DNA from: Paraburkholderia bannensis NBRC 103871
GTDB lineage: Bacteria; Pseudomonadota; Gammaproteobacteria; Burkholderiales; Burkholderiaceae
DNA: 64,000 nt
Assembly (NCBI RefSeq): GCF_000685015.1
Contig: NZ_BAYA01000007.1
Location: forward strand, 227,106 to 291,105
Reading direction: 5' to 3'
Under the pieces are notes generated by a model. It was not told the origin of the DNA. It was given only the letters and a program-made list of their open reading frames with translations, and ran no database searches. Position 1 is the stretch's first letter, and each line of letters opens with the position of its first letter. Of the stretch, positions 49,136 through 57,651 are shown one piece after another. The position numbers and the translations under genes are program-made.

Positions 49136-50356
49136 TCAGGAAGTCTTTGCGTCCTTGGCCTGAGGCTGCGTCGCCATGGCCGACGCGGCGTTGCCGTCGG
49201 GGTCGCCGTTCATCGGCACCATATGCGAGCGCACGGCCTCGCCCGGACGCACGCGCTGCGTGCCGTTCACCACGACGTGGTCGCCCGCCTGCAGGCCGTC
49301 CACGATCACGCGCAGGTTGCCCTGCTGGCCCGCGATCTGCACATTGCGATACGCCACCTTGCCCGCGCCGTCGACCACATAGACGTACTTCTTGTCCTGG
49401 TCGGTGCCGATGGCCGCTTCGTCGACCAGCAGCGCCGGATGGGGCGCGCTGCCGCTCACCTTGATACGCGCGTAGAGGCCCGGCACCAGCGCGCCGTCAG
49501 CGTTATCGAAGCGCGCACGCACGCGGATCGTGCCCGACGAGGTATCGAGCCGGTTATCGACCGATTCGATCGTGCCCTGGCGCGAGTAACCCGTTTCGTT
49601 CGCGAGACCCAGGTCCACCGGTACCTTTGAGCCATCCTTCATGCGGCTGATGTAGTCGAGGTAGGTCTGTTCGTCGGCGTCGAATTCCGCGTAGATCGGC
49701 GACACGGACACCAGCGTCGTGAGCGGCGGCGCGCTTGCGCCCGCGGACACCACGTTGCCGACGGTGATCTCGGCGCGCGACACGCGGCCCGAAACGGGCG
49801 CGACGATGCGCGTGAAGCCCAGGTTGATCTGCGCGGCTTCGAGCGCGGCTTGCGCGGCCTTCAGGTTCGCGCTCGCTTCGCGCGCGGCGTTCTGCTTCTC
49901 GTCGTAATCGCGTTTGGCAATGGCGTTATCGCCGATCAGGCGCTGTGCGCGCTCCCAGTCGCTCGTCGCGTAACCCGTGCGCGCCTGCGCGGCGGCCAGT
50001 TGCGCGGCGGCCTGGTCGACCGCGGCCTGATACGGGCGCGGATCGATCACGAACAGCGTGTCGCCCTTCTTCACGAGTGCGCCGTCGCGGAAATTCACCG
50101 AGACGATCGTGCCCGACACCTGCGGGCGCACATCGACCTTTTCGACAGCCGCGAGACGGCCCGAGTAGGACTGCCAGTCGGTGATATTGCGCTTCACGAC
50201 GGCAGCGACATCGACTTCGGGCGCGGGCGGCGCTTCGGCGGCCACGGCGGTGTGGGTGTCCAGGCGCATCGCGCCCACGGTGCCGAGGCCCGCGACGACG
50301 AGTACAGCGGCCACCGATAGCGCTATGCGCGTACGGGATTGCGAGTTGAGTGACAT
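49136..50356 (-). CDS. ceoA: RND efflux periplasmic adaptor (AcrA/CeoA/BpeE type)
   Basis: 406 residues from ATG 50356. A signal/anchor helix IALSVAAVLVVAGLGTVGAM, lipoyl half-motifs VDVRPQVSGTIVSVNFRDGA and FTRIVAPVSGRVSRAEITVG flanking an alpha-hairpin, then the beta-barrel (TRIRVRARFDNADGALVPGL-type, here SSGTIRVRARFDNADGALVP). It bridges permease and outer membrane channel. Lacks a lipobox cysteine. Confidence 0.94.
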   Translation of the reverse strand: MSLNSQSRTRIALSVAAVLVVAGLGTVGAMRLDTHTAVAAEAPPAPEVDVAAVVKRNITDWQSYSGRLAAVEKVDVRPQVSGTIVSVNFRDGALVKKGDTLFVIDPRPYQAAVDQAAAQLAAAQARTGYATSDWERAQRLIGDNAIAKRDYDEKQNAAREASANLKAAQAALEAAQINLGFTRIVAPVSGRVSRAEITVGNVVSAGASAPPLTTLVSVSPIYAEFDADEQTYLDYISRMKDGSKVPVDLGLANETGYSRQGTIESVDNRLDTSSGTIRVRARFDNADGALVPGLYARIKVSGSAPHPALLVDEAAIGTDQDKKYVYVVDGAGKVAYRNVQIAGQQGNLRVIVDGLQAGDHVVVNGTQRVRPGEAVRSHMVPMNGDPDGNAASAMATQPQAKDAKTS

Positions 50357-50422
50357 GGCGGGCTCCAGAATAGTGAGTGGTTTTTGTTTGTTAATGTCGA
50401 TCTTGGGCGCGCGCGGCATCCG

Positions 50423-51397
50423 CTAGGCAGGCGTGCCGGCTTCGAAACAGCAGCGGAAAAAGCGCACGGCTTCGGCAAGCGCTTCCGGATGCGCGCCAAT
50501 CTGCGCGTGCGAGACGCTGGGGTAACGCACCACATGGGTGCGTACACCGGCTTCGATCAGGCGCGTGGCGTACTTTTCCGCTTCGATATGCAGTACGTCG
50601 TTTTGTGCGGTGACGATGAACGTGGGCGGCAGTCCCGCCAGACGCGTGCATTCCAGCGGCGCGGCATAAGGGTGCATGCGCTGCGCCGCTTCGGGCAGGT
50701 ACGCGCGATAGCAGGCCGCGCATTCGCTCGCGGAAATATCGGAAGCGAGGCGCGCTTCGTCGCCCAGGCGCGTGAGGCTCGGGTCGAGCATCGGCGCGAA
50801 CAATGCTTGCGCCGCGAGTTTTACGTCGCCGCGATCGCGTCCGATAAATGCGAGCACATTGGCGATCTGGCCGCCCGCGTCGTGCCCTGCCGCGACAATG
50901 CGCTTCGTACTGCCGCCAAAAGCGCGCGCGCGGGTGAGCACCCAGAGCGCCGCGCGATGTGCGTCTTCAGGCGCAGCCGGAAATGGAAACTGCGGTGCGA
51001 GCGAATAGCCGACGGAAACGACCAGCGCCGGTAAGCGTTCTGCGAAATAGCGGCTGGCCGATTCGGCGTCGTCGAGCGTGCCGCGCACAAAGCCGCCGCC
51101 ATGAAAATAAAGCAACACCGGCAGATTGGTCGCGCCCTGCGGACGATAAAGCCGCAATACGATGTCCTGCGCGTGGCCTTCGATCGTCACCTCATTCACG
51201 TCGATCGCCGCCTTGGCGCGGGCCTTCGGCGCAGGCGCGGCGGCCAGACGGCGCGCGGCTGGCGCGGCTTCGGGCGTGGCGTCGGGAACAACTGCCGGAA
51301 CAACCGCCGGGGCAACTGCGGGCGCAGCATCGGCCGCGACCTCCGGCAAAGCCAGATCGGCAAGATTCCACTGCGTCGAACGTTTAAATGCATCCAT
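50423..51397 (-). CDS. llpE: LlpE-like alpha/beta hydrolase with Asp in place of Ser nucleophile
   Basis: 324 residues from ATG 51397. HSL-type esterase core: oxyanion HGGGF (99-103), then AAGHDAGGQ where the family nucleophile elbow GDSAGG is expected, so Asp173 replaces Ser. A His (SVSHAQI) and an acid (QNDVLHI) are at the usual places. It is the first gene of the efflux operon, as llpE is in ceo/bpeEF loci. An Ala/Pro/Val linker (about 22-65) precedes the domain. Possibly a non-hydrolytic binding protein. Confidence 0.82.
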   Translation of the reverse strand: MDAFKRSTQWNLADLALPEVAADAAPAVAPAVVPAVVPDATPEAAPAARRLAAAPAPKARAKAAIDVNEVTIEGHAQDIVLRLYRPQGATNLPVLLYFHGGGFVRGTLDDAESASRYFAERLPALVVSVGYSLAPQFPFPAAPEDAHRAALWVLTRARAFGGSTKRIVAAGHDAGGQIANVLAFIGRDRGDVKLAAQALFAPMLDPSLTRLGDEARLASDISASECAACYRAYLPEAAQRMHPYAAPLECTRLAGLPPTFIVTAQNDVLHIEAEKYATRLIEAGVRTHVVRYPSVSHAQIGAHPEALAEAVRFFRCCFEAGTPA

Positions 51398-51424
51398 ATC
51401 GAAACGGCGCAAAGCGCGAAAGTA

Positions 51425-51443
51425 AATTCGAATGGTGCGAATT
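51425..51443. promoter_or_regulatory. LysR-type box between llpE and ceoR
   Basis: AATTCG-aatggtg-CGAATT, an inverted repeat containing the T-N11-A spacing of LysR sites, lies 28 bp before the llpE start and 142 bp before the regulator ATG. TATAAT at 51474..51479 is a candidate -10 for the regulator. Confidence 0.5.
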
Positions 51444-51585
51444 GTGGGTTCGGCAGACTTGCAAATAAATGCCTATAATCCGGCAACACAATTCGGCGCA
51501 CCTGAACAATGTGTTTCCTTTAGTCGCCCGCCGCGCTTCAGTGAGCGCCGCGCGGCGTGCGCCCGAAGTCTTTCGGAGAGTGGCA

Positions 51586-52590
51586 ATGGACCGCCTTCAG
51601 GCCATGCAGGTGTTCACCCGCGTCGTGGACACCAACAGCTTCACCCGCGCCGCGGAAACGCTCGACATGCCGCGCGCGTCGGTCACGACGATCATCCAGA
51701 ATCTCGAAGCGTTTCTTGGCGTGCGCCTCATGCACCGCACGACGCGTCGCCTCTCGCTCACGCCGGACGGTGCGGCGTATTACGAGCGCTGCGTGCGCAT
51801 TCTTGCGGACGTCGAAGAAACCGAGACCACATTCCAGGACCGCAACCGCAAGCCGCACGGCAAGCTGCGTATCGACATGCCCGGTTCGATCGGGCGGCTG
51901 ATCGTGATTCCGTCGCTGTGCGAATTCCACACGCGCTACCCGGATATCGATTTGCAACTGGGTTTGACCGACCGCCCCGTCGACCTGCTGCAGGAAGGCG
52001 TGGATTGCGTGGTGCGAGTGGGCGCGCTGCAGGATTCGTCGCTGGTCGCGCGCCGCATTGGCCTGTTCGAAGGCGTCTCGTGCGCGTCGCCCGCGTATCT
52101 GGAGCGTCACGGTACGCCGGGCACGCTTGAAGAACTGGCCGAGCATCGCGCCGTGAATTACTTCTCCAGCCGCACGGGCCGCGTGATCGACTGGGCGTTC
52201 CTCGTCGATGGCAAGGAAGTCGAGGTCAAGCTCAAGAGCATGGTGTCCGTGAATGATGCGGACGCCTATGTGACCTGCGGCGTCGAAGGTTTCGGCCTGA
52301 TTCAGGCGCCGCGCTACATGGTGCTGCCGCACCTGAAATCGGGCGAACTCGTCGAGGTGCTGCCCGACTTCAAGCCGCTGCCGATGCCGATTTCGGCGGT
52401 GTATCCGCATAGCCGCCATCTGTCGCCGAAAGTGCGCGTATTCGTGGACTGGATCGCGGAAGTGTTCGACCGTTGCCCGCTGCTTTCGGGCCGCGGGTCG
52501 CTCGACAAGACCTGCACGCTGCGCACGCTGGAAGAGCGCGAATCCGCGCCGAACCTGGAAACGCCGGTGATTACGGAGTGGGCGGCTTAA
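51586..52590 (+). CDS. ceoR: LysR-type regulator of the efflux operon (CeoR/BpeT type)
   Basis: 334 residues from ATG 51586 (GGAGAG upstream). N-terminal HTH: SFTRAAETLDMPRASVTTII, GVRLMHRTTRRLSLTPDG; C-terminal substrate-binding domain. Divergent from llpE-ceoAB-opcM, so it likely activates the operon in response to an aromatic or salicylate-like inducer as reported for ceo. The last ~40 residues (after CPLLSGRGSLD) extend beyond many LysR proteins. Confidence 0.85.
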   Translation: MDRLQAMQVFTRVVDTNSFTRAAETLDMPRASVTTIIQNLEAFLGVRLMHRTTRRLSLTPDGAAYYERCVRILADVEETETTFQDRNRKPHGKLRIDMPGSIGRLIVIPSLCEFHTRYPDIDLQLGLTDRPVDLLQEGVDCVVRVGALQDSSLVARRIGLFEGVSCASPAYLERHGTPGTLEELAEHRAVNYFSSRTGRVIDWAFLVDGKEVEVKLKSMVSVNDADAYVTCGVEGFGLIQAPRYMVLPHLKSGELVEVLPDFKPLPMPISAVYPHSRHLSPKVRVFVDWIAEVFDRCPLLSGRGSLDKTCTLRTLEERESAPNLETPVITEWAA

Positions 52591-52839
52591 AGCGGTTTTC
52601 GTCTGTTTCGAAGCTTATCGCGGGGTTCTGGCCCCGCTGGATCGCGCGCCGGGCAAGGACTTGCTGGCGCGCGATTTTCTTTGGCGCAGCGCTTGAAAGC
52701 CGATTGTTCCGGAATTTCGACAATTCCTTTCGTGTTCCAGCCGTTTATCGCGCGCGCCCATTTGCCTACATTTGCACCTGTCGCCACGACGCCCGATTCA
52801 AGCACCAGCGCTCGCGGCACTACAACACAGGAGCAGATC

Positions 52840-53202
52840 ATGAAACGCACTCTCGCAAGCACCCTCGGCGCCACGCTAATCGTCACGCTCGCTGCCAGCG
52901 CATCGGCCTTCGCAGGCGGCATTGGACGCGCTGGGACGTATGGGCCGCAAAGCGACACGCAAGCCGCCGCGCAAACCACGGCGCAAGTCGAAAGTGTGCA
53001 AGCCGTCGACAACAGTGCACCGAAGACGCGTGCGCAGGTGAAGGCGGAAATCGTCGAAGCGTATCGCAACGGCACGCTGCCCGCGCTCAACAAGACCAGC
53101 TACCCCGATCAAAGCCTGATTGGCCGCACGCAGGCGCAACGCATCGCGCTGCAGGAAAGCCGCGCCAACGACACGACGCGCATTGCGCGCGCCGGCGAAT
53201 AA
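52840..53202 (+). CDS. DUF4148 secreted protein
   Basis: 120 residues from ATG 52840 (AGGAG upstream). Signal peptide TLGATLIVTLAASASAFAGG; the mature part has TRAQVKAEIVEAYRNGTLPA and the YPDQSLIGRTQAQR motif, typical of DUF4148 proteins, which are highly expanded in Burkholderiaceae and of unknown function. A 23-codon ORF follows after 52 nt, before a terminator. Confidence 0.85.
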   Translation: MKRTLASTLGATLIVTLAASASAFAGGIGRAGTYGPQSDTQAAAQTTAQVESVQAVDNSAPKTRAQVKAEIVEAYRNGTLPALNKTSYPDQSLIGRTQAQRIALQESRANDTTRIARAGE

Positions 53203-53254
53203 CAGCGCCGCGCCCAATCAGTTTCATCAATCACTTCGATAAGGATGCCAAATC

Positions 53255-53326
53255 ATGATTCCGCAATCGTCTGAACTCGACAACTGGGACAACACCACGC
53301 CGGTGTGGACGCCGTTCCGCCATTAA
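53255..53326 (+). CDS. Candidate 23-residue microprotein
   Basis: ATG 53255 to TAA 53326, 23 codons (MIPQSSELDNW ... VWTPFRH), with AAGGA 9 nt upstream. Two Trp and an aromatic/basic C-terminus; no signal peptide. It is placed between the DUF4148 gene and a perfect terminator, so it would be cotranscribed. Too short for domain evidence. Confidence 0.4.
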   Translation: MIPQSSELDNWDNTTPVWTPFRH

Positions 53327-53340
53327 GCGCCAGCAATTGA

Positions 53341-53374
53341 CAAGGCCCGGCAGTCTCGCGACTGCCGGGCCTTG
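53341..53374. terminator. Bidirectional terminator hairpin
   Basis: CAAGGCCCGGCAGTC-tcgc-GACTGCCGGGCCTTG, a perfect 15-bp stem between the convergent microprotein and cation transporter genes. The core GCCCGGCAGTC ... GACTGCCGGGC recurs at 55510..55535. Confidence 0.75.
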
Positions 53375-53400
53375 TCGTCATGCGCGGATCGCGCGAAATT

Positions 53401-54306
53401 TCAGCGGTTCACGAAGTCCGGCTCGAAAAACACCCAGCGCACCACGGGAAAGCGAGCCTGCAAATCGGCTTCGATCTCGTTGATCGCTTCGACCATCGTG
53501 CGGCTGTGCTCGTAGTCGAGCATTTCGCACTGCACCGCCACCATCACCTCCTTGCCCCATTGCAGGGTAATGAGGCTGATGATGCTGCGAATCTCGGGAC
53601 GCGCGCGCAAATAGGCCTCGATAGCGCGGCGCATTTCCGGGCTCGCGGATTCGCCCACGATCATCGACTGCACTTCGCGCGCGATGAACCAGGCGATCAG
53701 CATGAGCAGCACGCCGATCGCGATGGAGCCGCACGCGTCCCACACGGGATTGCCCGTGATCACCGTGAGCAGCACCGCGGCAAAGGCGATCGCAAGGCCT
53801 GCCAGCGCGGCGATATCTTCGCCCGCCACGACCAGCAGGTCGGAGTCGCGTGTCTCGCGCGCCCAGCGCCACAGGGACTTGGTCGGCGAGCCCTTGCGGA
53901 TTTCCTTCATCGCGCCGTAAAGCGAAAACGCTTCGAGCGCCACGGAAATCCCCAGCACGCCCAGCGCGACGTACACGTATTGCAGCGGCTCGCGCAGGAT
54001 CAGCCGATGAATGCCCTCGTACACCGAAAACGCGCCGCCCACGAAAAACAACAGCAGCGCCACCAGCAGCGAATAGAAGTTGATCGCGCGGCCCGTGCCC
54101 ATCGGGTGCAGCGGCGTGGGCGCCTCGCGCGACTCGCGCAGGCCGAACAGCAGCAGCAATTGATTGCCGCAGTCGGCGGTGGAGTGGATCGCCTCGGCGA
54201 ACATCGAGCCGGAACCCGTGAACGCCGCCGCCGCGAATTTGCAGACCGCAATGCCGGCGTTGGCTGCGAGGGCGTAAAAAATCGCTTTCGGGGATTCTCC
54301 GCTCAT
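53401..54306 (-). CDS. Cation diffusion facilitator transporter
   Basis: 301 residues from ATG 54306, overlapping selD by 4 nt (ATGA). Six transmembrane helices; helix 2 site HSTADCGNQ (His41, Asp45), helix 5 AGEDIAALAG, and a C-terminal cytoplasmic domain ending VVRWVFFEPDF. Exports Zn/Co/Fe-type cations with protons; the second HxxxD is changed to ED-based ligands, as in some bacterial subgroups. The selD link is unusual but frequent in Burkholderia by recollection. Confidence 0.88.
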   Translation of the reverse strand: MSGESPKAIFYALAANAGIAVCKFAAAAFTGSGSMFAEAIHSTADCGNQLLLLFGLRESREAPTPLHPMGTGRAINFYSLLVALLLFFVGGAFSVYEGIHRLILREPLQYVYVALGVLGISVALEAFSLYGAMKEIRKGSPTKSLWRWARETRDSDLLVVAGEDIAALAGLAIAFAAVLLTVITGNPVWDACGSIAIGVLLMLIAWFIAREVQSMIVGESASPEMRRAIEAYLRARPEIRSIISLITLQWGKEVMVAVQCEMLDYEHSRTMVEAINEIEADLQARFPVVRWVFFEPDFVNR

Positions 54307-55370
54307 ACGACCTCGACGCGCGCGGGGCCTTCGACGAGCTCGCCGATCACGCATGCCGACGTGAAACCGTCGGCCTGGAACAGCGCGAGCACGGCATCGA
54401 CCTCTTCCGGCGCACAGGCGACCAGCAGGCCACCCGACGTTTGCGGGTCGGTCAGCAGCGTGCGCGCCGTTTCTGGCAGATGCGGCGCAAGCGTCACGCC
54501 GTTGCCATACGAAGCCCAGTTGCGGCCCGACGCGCCGGTGTAGACCCCCTGCTCGACGAAGGCTTCCACGCCCGGCAGCCAGGGCAGGTCGGCGTAATGC
54601 ACGCGCGCCGTGAGGCCCGCACCGCGTGCGATTTCGAGCGTATGGCCCAGCAGGCCGAAGCCGGTCACGTCGGTCATCGCGTGCACGCCATCGCGCTCGC
54701 CCAGCGGCGCGCCCGGCTTGTTGAGCATCGTGGCGGCATCGACCATCGCCTGATAGCCCGCGGCGTCGAGCAGGTCTTTCTTGAGCGCGGCGGACAGCAC
54801 GCCCACGCCCAGCGGCTTGCCGAGCACGAGCACGTCGCCCGCGCGTGCGGAGGCGTTGCGCTTGACGCGTTCGGGATGCACGATGCCCAGCGCCGCCAGG
54901 CCGTAGATCGGCTCGACCGAGTCGATCGAGTGGCCGCCCGCGACGGGAATGCCGGCCGCCGCGCAGACGTCCTCGCCGCCGCGCAGCACCTGCGCGATCA
55001 CGTCGTGCGGCAGCACGTTGATCGGCATGCCGACCAGCGCGAGGGCGAGGATGGGCTTGCCGCCCATCGCGTAGACGTCCGAGAGCGCGTTGGTGGCGGC
55101 GATGCGGCCGAAGTCGTACGGGTCGTCGACGATCGGCATGAAGAAGTCAGTGGTCGCGACGATGGCCTGCTCGTCGTTGAGCTTGTAGACGGCGGCGTCG
55201 TCGGCAGTCTCGGTGCCGACCAGCAGGTTCGGGAAGGCGGCAGTGAGCGGCGTGGTGCGCGCGAGCAGCGCGGACAGCACACCCGGCGCGATCTTGCAGC
55301 CGCAGCCGCCGCCGTGCGAGAGGCTCGTGAGGCGCGGCACGGCGGCGCCAGTGGGGGAACTGTCGTTCAT
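54303..55370 (-). CDS. selD: Selenide, water dikinase SelD
   Basis: 355 residues from ATG 55370. GGGCGCKIAPG holds the catalytic Cys23 and Lys26 (Cys instead of Sec), TADDAAVYKLND the ATP/metal site, then FGRIAATNALSDVYAMGGKP, AGGHSIDSVEP and LTDPQTSGGLL. Makes selenophosphate from selenide and ATP for selenocysteine or selenouridine. SelA/SelB or SelU genes are not in the window. The ORF extension upstream to 55808 is a shadow. Confidence 0.96.
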   Translation of the reverse strand: MNDSSPTGAAVPRLTSLSHGGGCGCKIAPGVLSALLARTTPLTAAFPNLLVGTETADDAAVYKLNDEQAIVATTDFFMPIVDDPYDFGRIAATNALSDVYAMGGKPILALALVGMPINVLPHDVIAQVLRGGEDVCAAAGIPVAGGHSIDSVEPIYGLAALGIVHPERVKRNASARAGDVLVLGKPLGVGVLSAALKKDLLDAAGYQAMVDAATMLNKPGAPLGERDGVHAMTDVTGFGLLGHTLEIARGAGLTARVHYADLPWLPGVEAFVEQGVYTGASGRNWASYGNGVTLAPHLPETARTLLTDPQTSGGLLVACAPEEVDAVLALFQADGFTSACVIGELVEGPARVEVV

Positions 55371-55503
55371 AGCGGTATCGGGAGAGTGCCCTGGTAGGGC
55401 TGGCTGAAAAAAACGTCCCCTATTATGGAGCAATCGCCCATTGGGCGAATCGCAGTGGGCGCGGGTCGGCCGCCCGCTGCGCAGGCTCGCGCAGGGCCCA
55501 TGA

Positions 55504-55535
55504 AAAAGAGCCCGGCAGTCTTCCGACTGCCGGGC
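55504..55535 (-). terminator. Intrinsic terminator of the YadA-like gene
   Basis: GCCCGGCAGTC-ggaa-GACTGCCGGGC read on the minus strand (55535..55510), then TCTTTTT. It lies 53 nt after the adhesin stop. Same stem as 53345..53370. Confidence 0.8.
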
Positions 55536-55587
55536 CCCCAAACGAAAGGCACTGGCGATCCAGCGCCCTTCAGCTACCCCCGTAGCA

Positions 55588-57231
55588 TTACCACTGATAG
55601 CCCGCTCCCACGGTGACGCCGGTGTTGCCCTGCGAGCTGGAGCTCGCAGCGAGCTTGCCGACCCACTTGTTGTTCTCGGTGACATAGGAGACGCCGAGCG
55701 CCGCGCCGGTCTGGCCACCGATACGCGAGGCGCCAGCGGCGACCATCGTCTTGCCCGGCTGCGTCGGCTGCGGCAGGCCCGCCACCGCCATGGCCGCCGC
55801 AGCAGCACCGAACGCGGCCTTCTGGACGTCGCTGACCTGCTTCTGCACGCCCGCGATACGCGAGTCCACGTAGCCCTGCGATTGCGACGTCGCCGCGTTG
55901 AGCTGGTCGACGTTCACCGCATCGGTGCCGGCCGTGCCGGCGGCCACGTTGGTGACCTGGCGCTCGCTGCCAGCCGCGCCCACCGACACCGTGTTGTCGC
56001 GATCGGCGACCGAGCCTGCGCCCAGCGCAACCGAGTTCGCGCCGCTCGCGCTGGCATTGGCGCCCAGTGCCGTCGCCTGGTTGCCGCTCGCCACGGCGTT
56101 CGGGCCCACGGCCGTTGCGTGCGTGCCGCTGGCCACCGCGCCTTCCGTCGCACGGTCGCCGTTGGCGGCAAGGAACGGGTTGGCCGCGTTGGCGGCCTCC
56201 TGCGAAACAGCCGCGATGGCGTCGTTCATCTGGCCGACGTTGACAGCGTCGGTGTCGGCCGTGCCGGCCGCCACGTTGTGCAACGCGACTGGCGTGGTCG
56301 CGCCCACGCCACCCAGCGTGACCGAATCGTGCGCCGACGAATCGTACGAAACCGCATTGGCCATCTGGCCGCCGAGATTCGAGACGTTGGTCTGCAGGTC
56401 AGCGATATCGCTCGTGTTTTGCGCGACTTGCTGGTTCGTTGCGTAGAGCTGCGAACCATTCACGGCGTCGGTGCTGACGGCGCTCAGGACGCCCGCTGCC
56501 ACGTTATGCAGGGCGACCGGCGTGGTCGCGCCGACACCCCCGAACGTGACCGAATCATGCGCCGACGAGTCGTACAGCACGGCATCGGCCATCTGGCCTT
56601 GCAGGTTGCTGATCGCGTCCGTATTGGCCGTCGTGCGGCCGTCGAGGTTCGAGAACGCGTCACCGGCGTTGCTGAACGTCTGGCCACCCACCGCGTATTG
56701 CGGCGCCGAAACCGAACCGTCTGCGTTCACCGACGAACCGCCGCCCAGTGCGCTCGCGGTCGAGCTGGCGAGGCTGTAAAGCTGCGAGCCGTTGATCGCC
56801 TGCACACTGGAAACGTTGACCGCACCCGGTGCGACGCCGGACAGCAGGACGTTGCCGCTCACTGCCTTCATGGTGAGCGCCGCGACGCCATCCGGAGACA
56901 TCGTGATGGTGCCCTTGTTCGCGTTAAGGTCGATCTGCGTGCCGCCCGCATAGATCTGCGTGGCGTTCTGCGAACCCTGAACCGTTCCATCGAGCCAGCC
57001 CGGGCCGCTGCAGCCCGAGGCCCCGCTCGCGCTGACGTTGTCGACAAAGGTGGTGCCGTTGGTATTGGTCATGCAGACGCCCGCAGCCGTTGCAACGCCA
57101 GGCGTAGCGAGCCAACCCAGGGCAATGCCGAGCGGCAGCAGCGCGGCCTTCAGGGCATTCGCCTTACTCGCGCGCGCCGACTTGCGGTGCCGTGCGACCT
57201 GGTTCTGCATCTCGCGTCGATTCAGTTTCAT
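55588..57231 (-). CDS. YadA-like trimeric autotransporter adhesin
   Basis: 547 residues. An extended signal region (about 1-50, ALLPLGIALGWLATPGVATA); a head with two near-identical units (YDSSAHDSVTFGGVGATTPV and YDSSAHDSVTLGGVGATTPV, each ending ALHNVAAG); YadA-head repeats (ATAVGPNAVASGNQATALGA); a neck/stalk AGTAGTDAVNVDQLNAATSQ; a coiled coil; and a C-terminal membrane anchor ending NTGVTVGAGYQW. It trimerises in the outer membrane and mediates adhesion. Short for its family. Only a weak ribosome site precedes ATG 57231. Confidence 0.92.
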   Translation of the reverse strand: MKLNRREMQNQVARHRKSARASKANALKAALLPLGIALGWLATPGVATAAGVCMTNTNGTTFVDNVSASGASGCSGPGWLDGTVQGSQNATQIYAGGTQIDLNANKGTITMSPDGVAALTMKAVSGNVLLSGVAPGAVNVSSVQAINGSQLYSLASSTASALGGGSSVNADGSVSAPQYAVGGQTFSNAGDAFSNLDGRTTANTDAISNLQGQMADAVLYDSSAHDSVTFGGVGATTPVALHNVAAGVLSAVSTDAVNGSQLYATNQQVAQNTSDIADLQTNVSNLGGQMANAVSYDSSAHDSVTLGGVGATTPVALHNVAAGTADTDAVNVGQMNDAIAAVSQEAANAANPFLAANGDRATEGAVASGTHATAVGPNAVASGNQATALGANASASGANSVALGAGSVADRDNTVSVGAAGSERQVTNVAAGTAGTDAVNVDQLNAATSQSQGYVDSRIAGVQKQVSDVQKAAFGAAAAAMAVAGLPQPTQPGKTMVAAGASRIGGQTGAALGVSYVTENNKWVGKLAASSSSQGNTGVTVGAGYQW

Positions 57232-57651
57232 TCGTTGTCCGTATTAATATTAAGTGCTTGAAACACCACCTCCTTTCCTGAGGCAGGTTTTCAATGAGAT
57301 TGATAAAAAAGATAGGCCTTGTTGAAGTGGATCCTGCTGCTCTCCAGCTTCACCCATTCAATCCAGCAGGCGAATTGGCAAGTATTTAACGGATCGACAC
57401 TTCAACCGGAATCGTAGTCAGGCGCTCGAACCGTTGATATCGGAATCTTTCGAAAATTACGGCACGGCCAGTTCAGACGTTTTCTCGCGACACGAAACCT
57501 CCCTGTCGCTCCGCGACTGCCGACTCCCCCTCAGGCCTGAGCATTGTCACGAGTGGGCTTCGTTTCCTGAATCGGATAACTTCGATTCAGGAAACGCCAT
57601 TCAGGAATTCAATTGAGGCGGAAATAAAGAGAGGCATCCTGACCAGGCAGA
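57232..57651. other. Intergenic region with a 14-bp palindrome
   Basis: 420 bp upstream of the adhesin and downstream of the hydrolase. It contains CGTTTCCTGAATCG-gataactt-CGATTCAGGAAACG (57561..57596), perfect 14-bp arms without a T-run. AT-richer DNA at 57290-57400 probably holds the adhesin promoter. No gene is supported. Confidence 0.5.
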
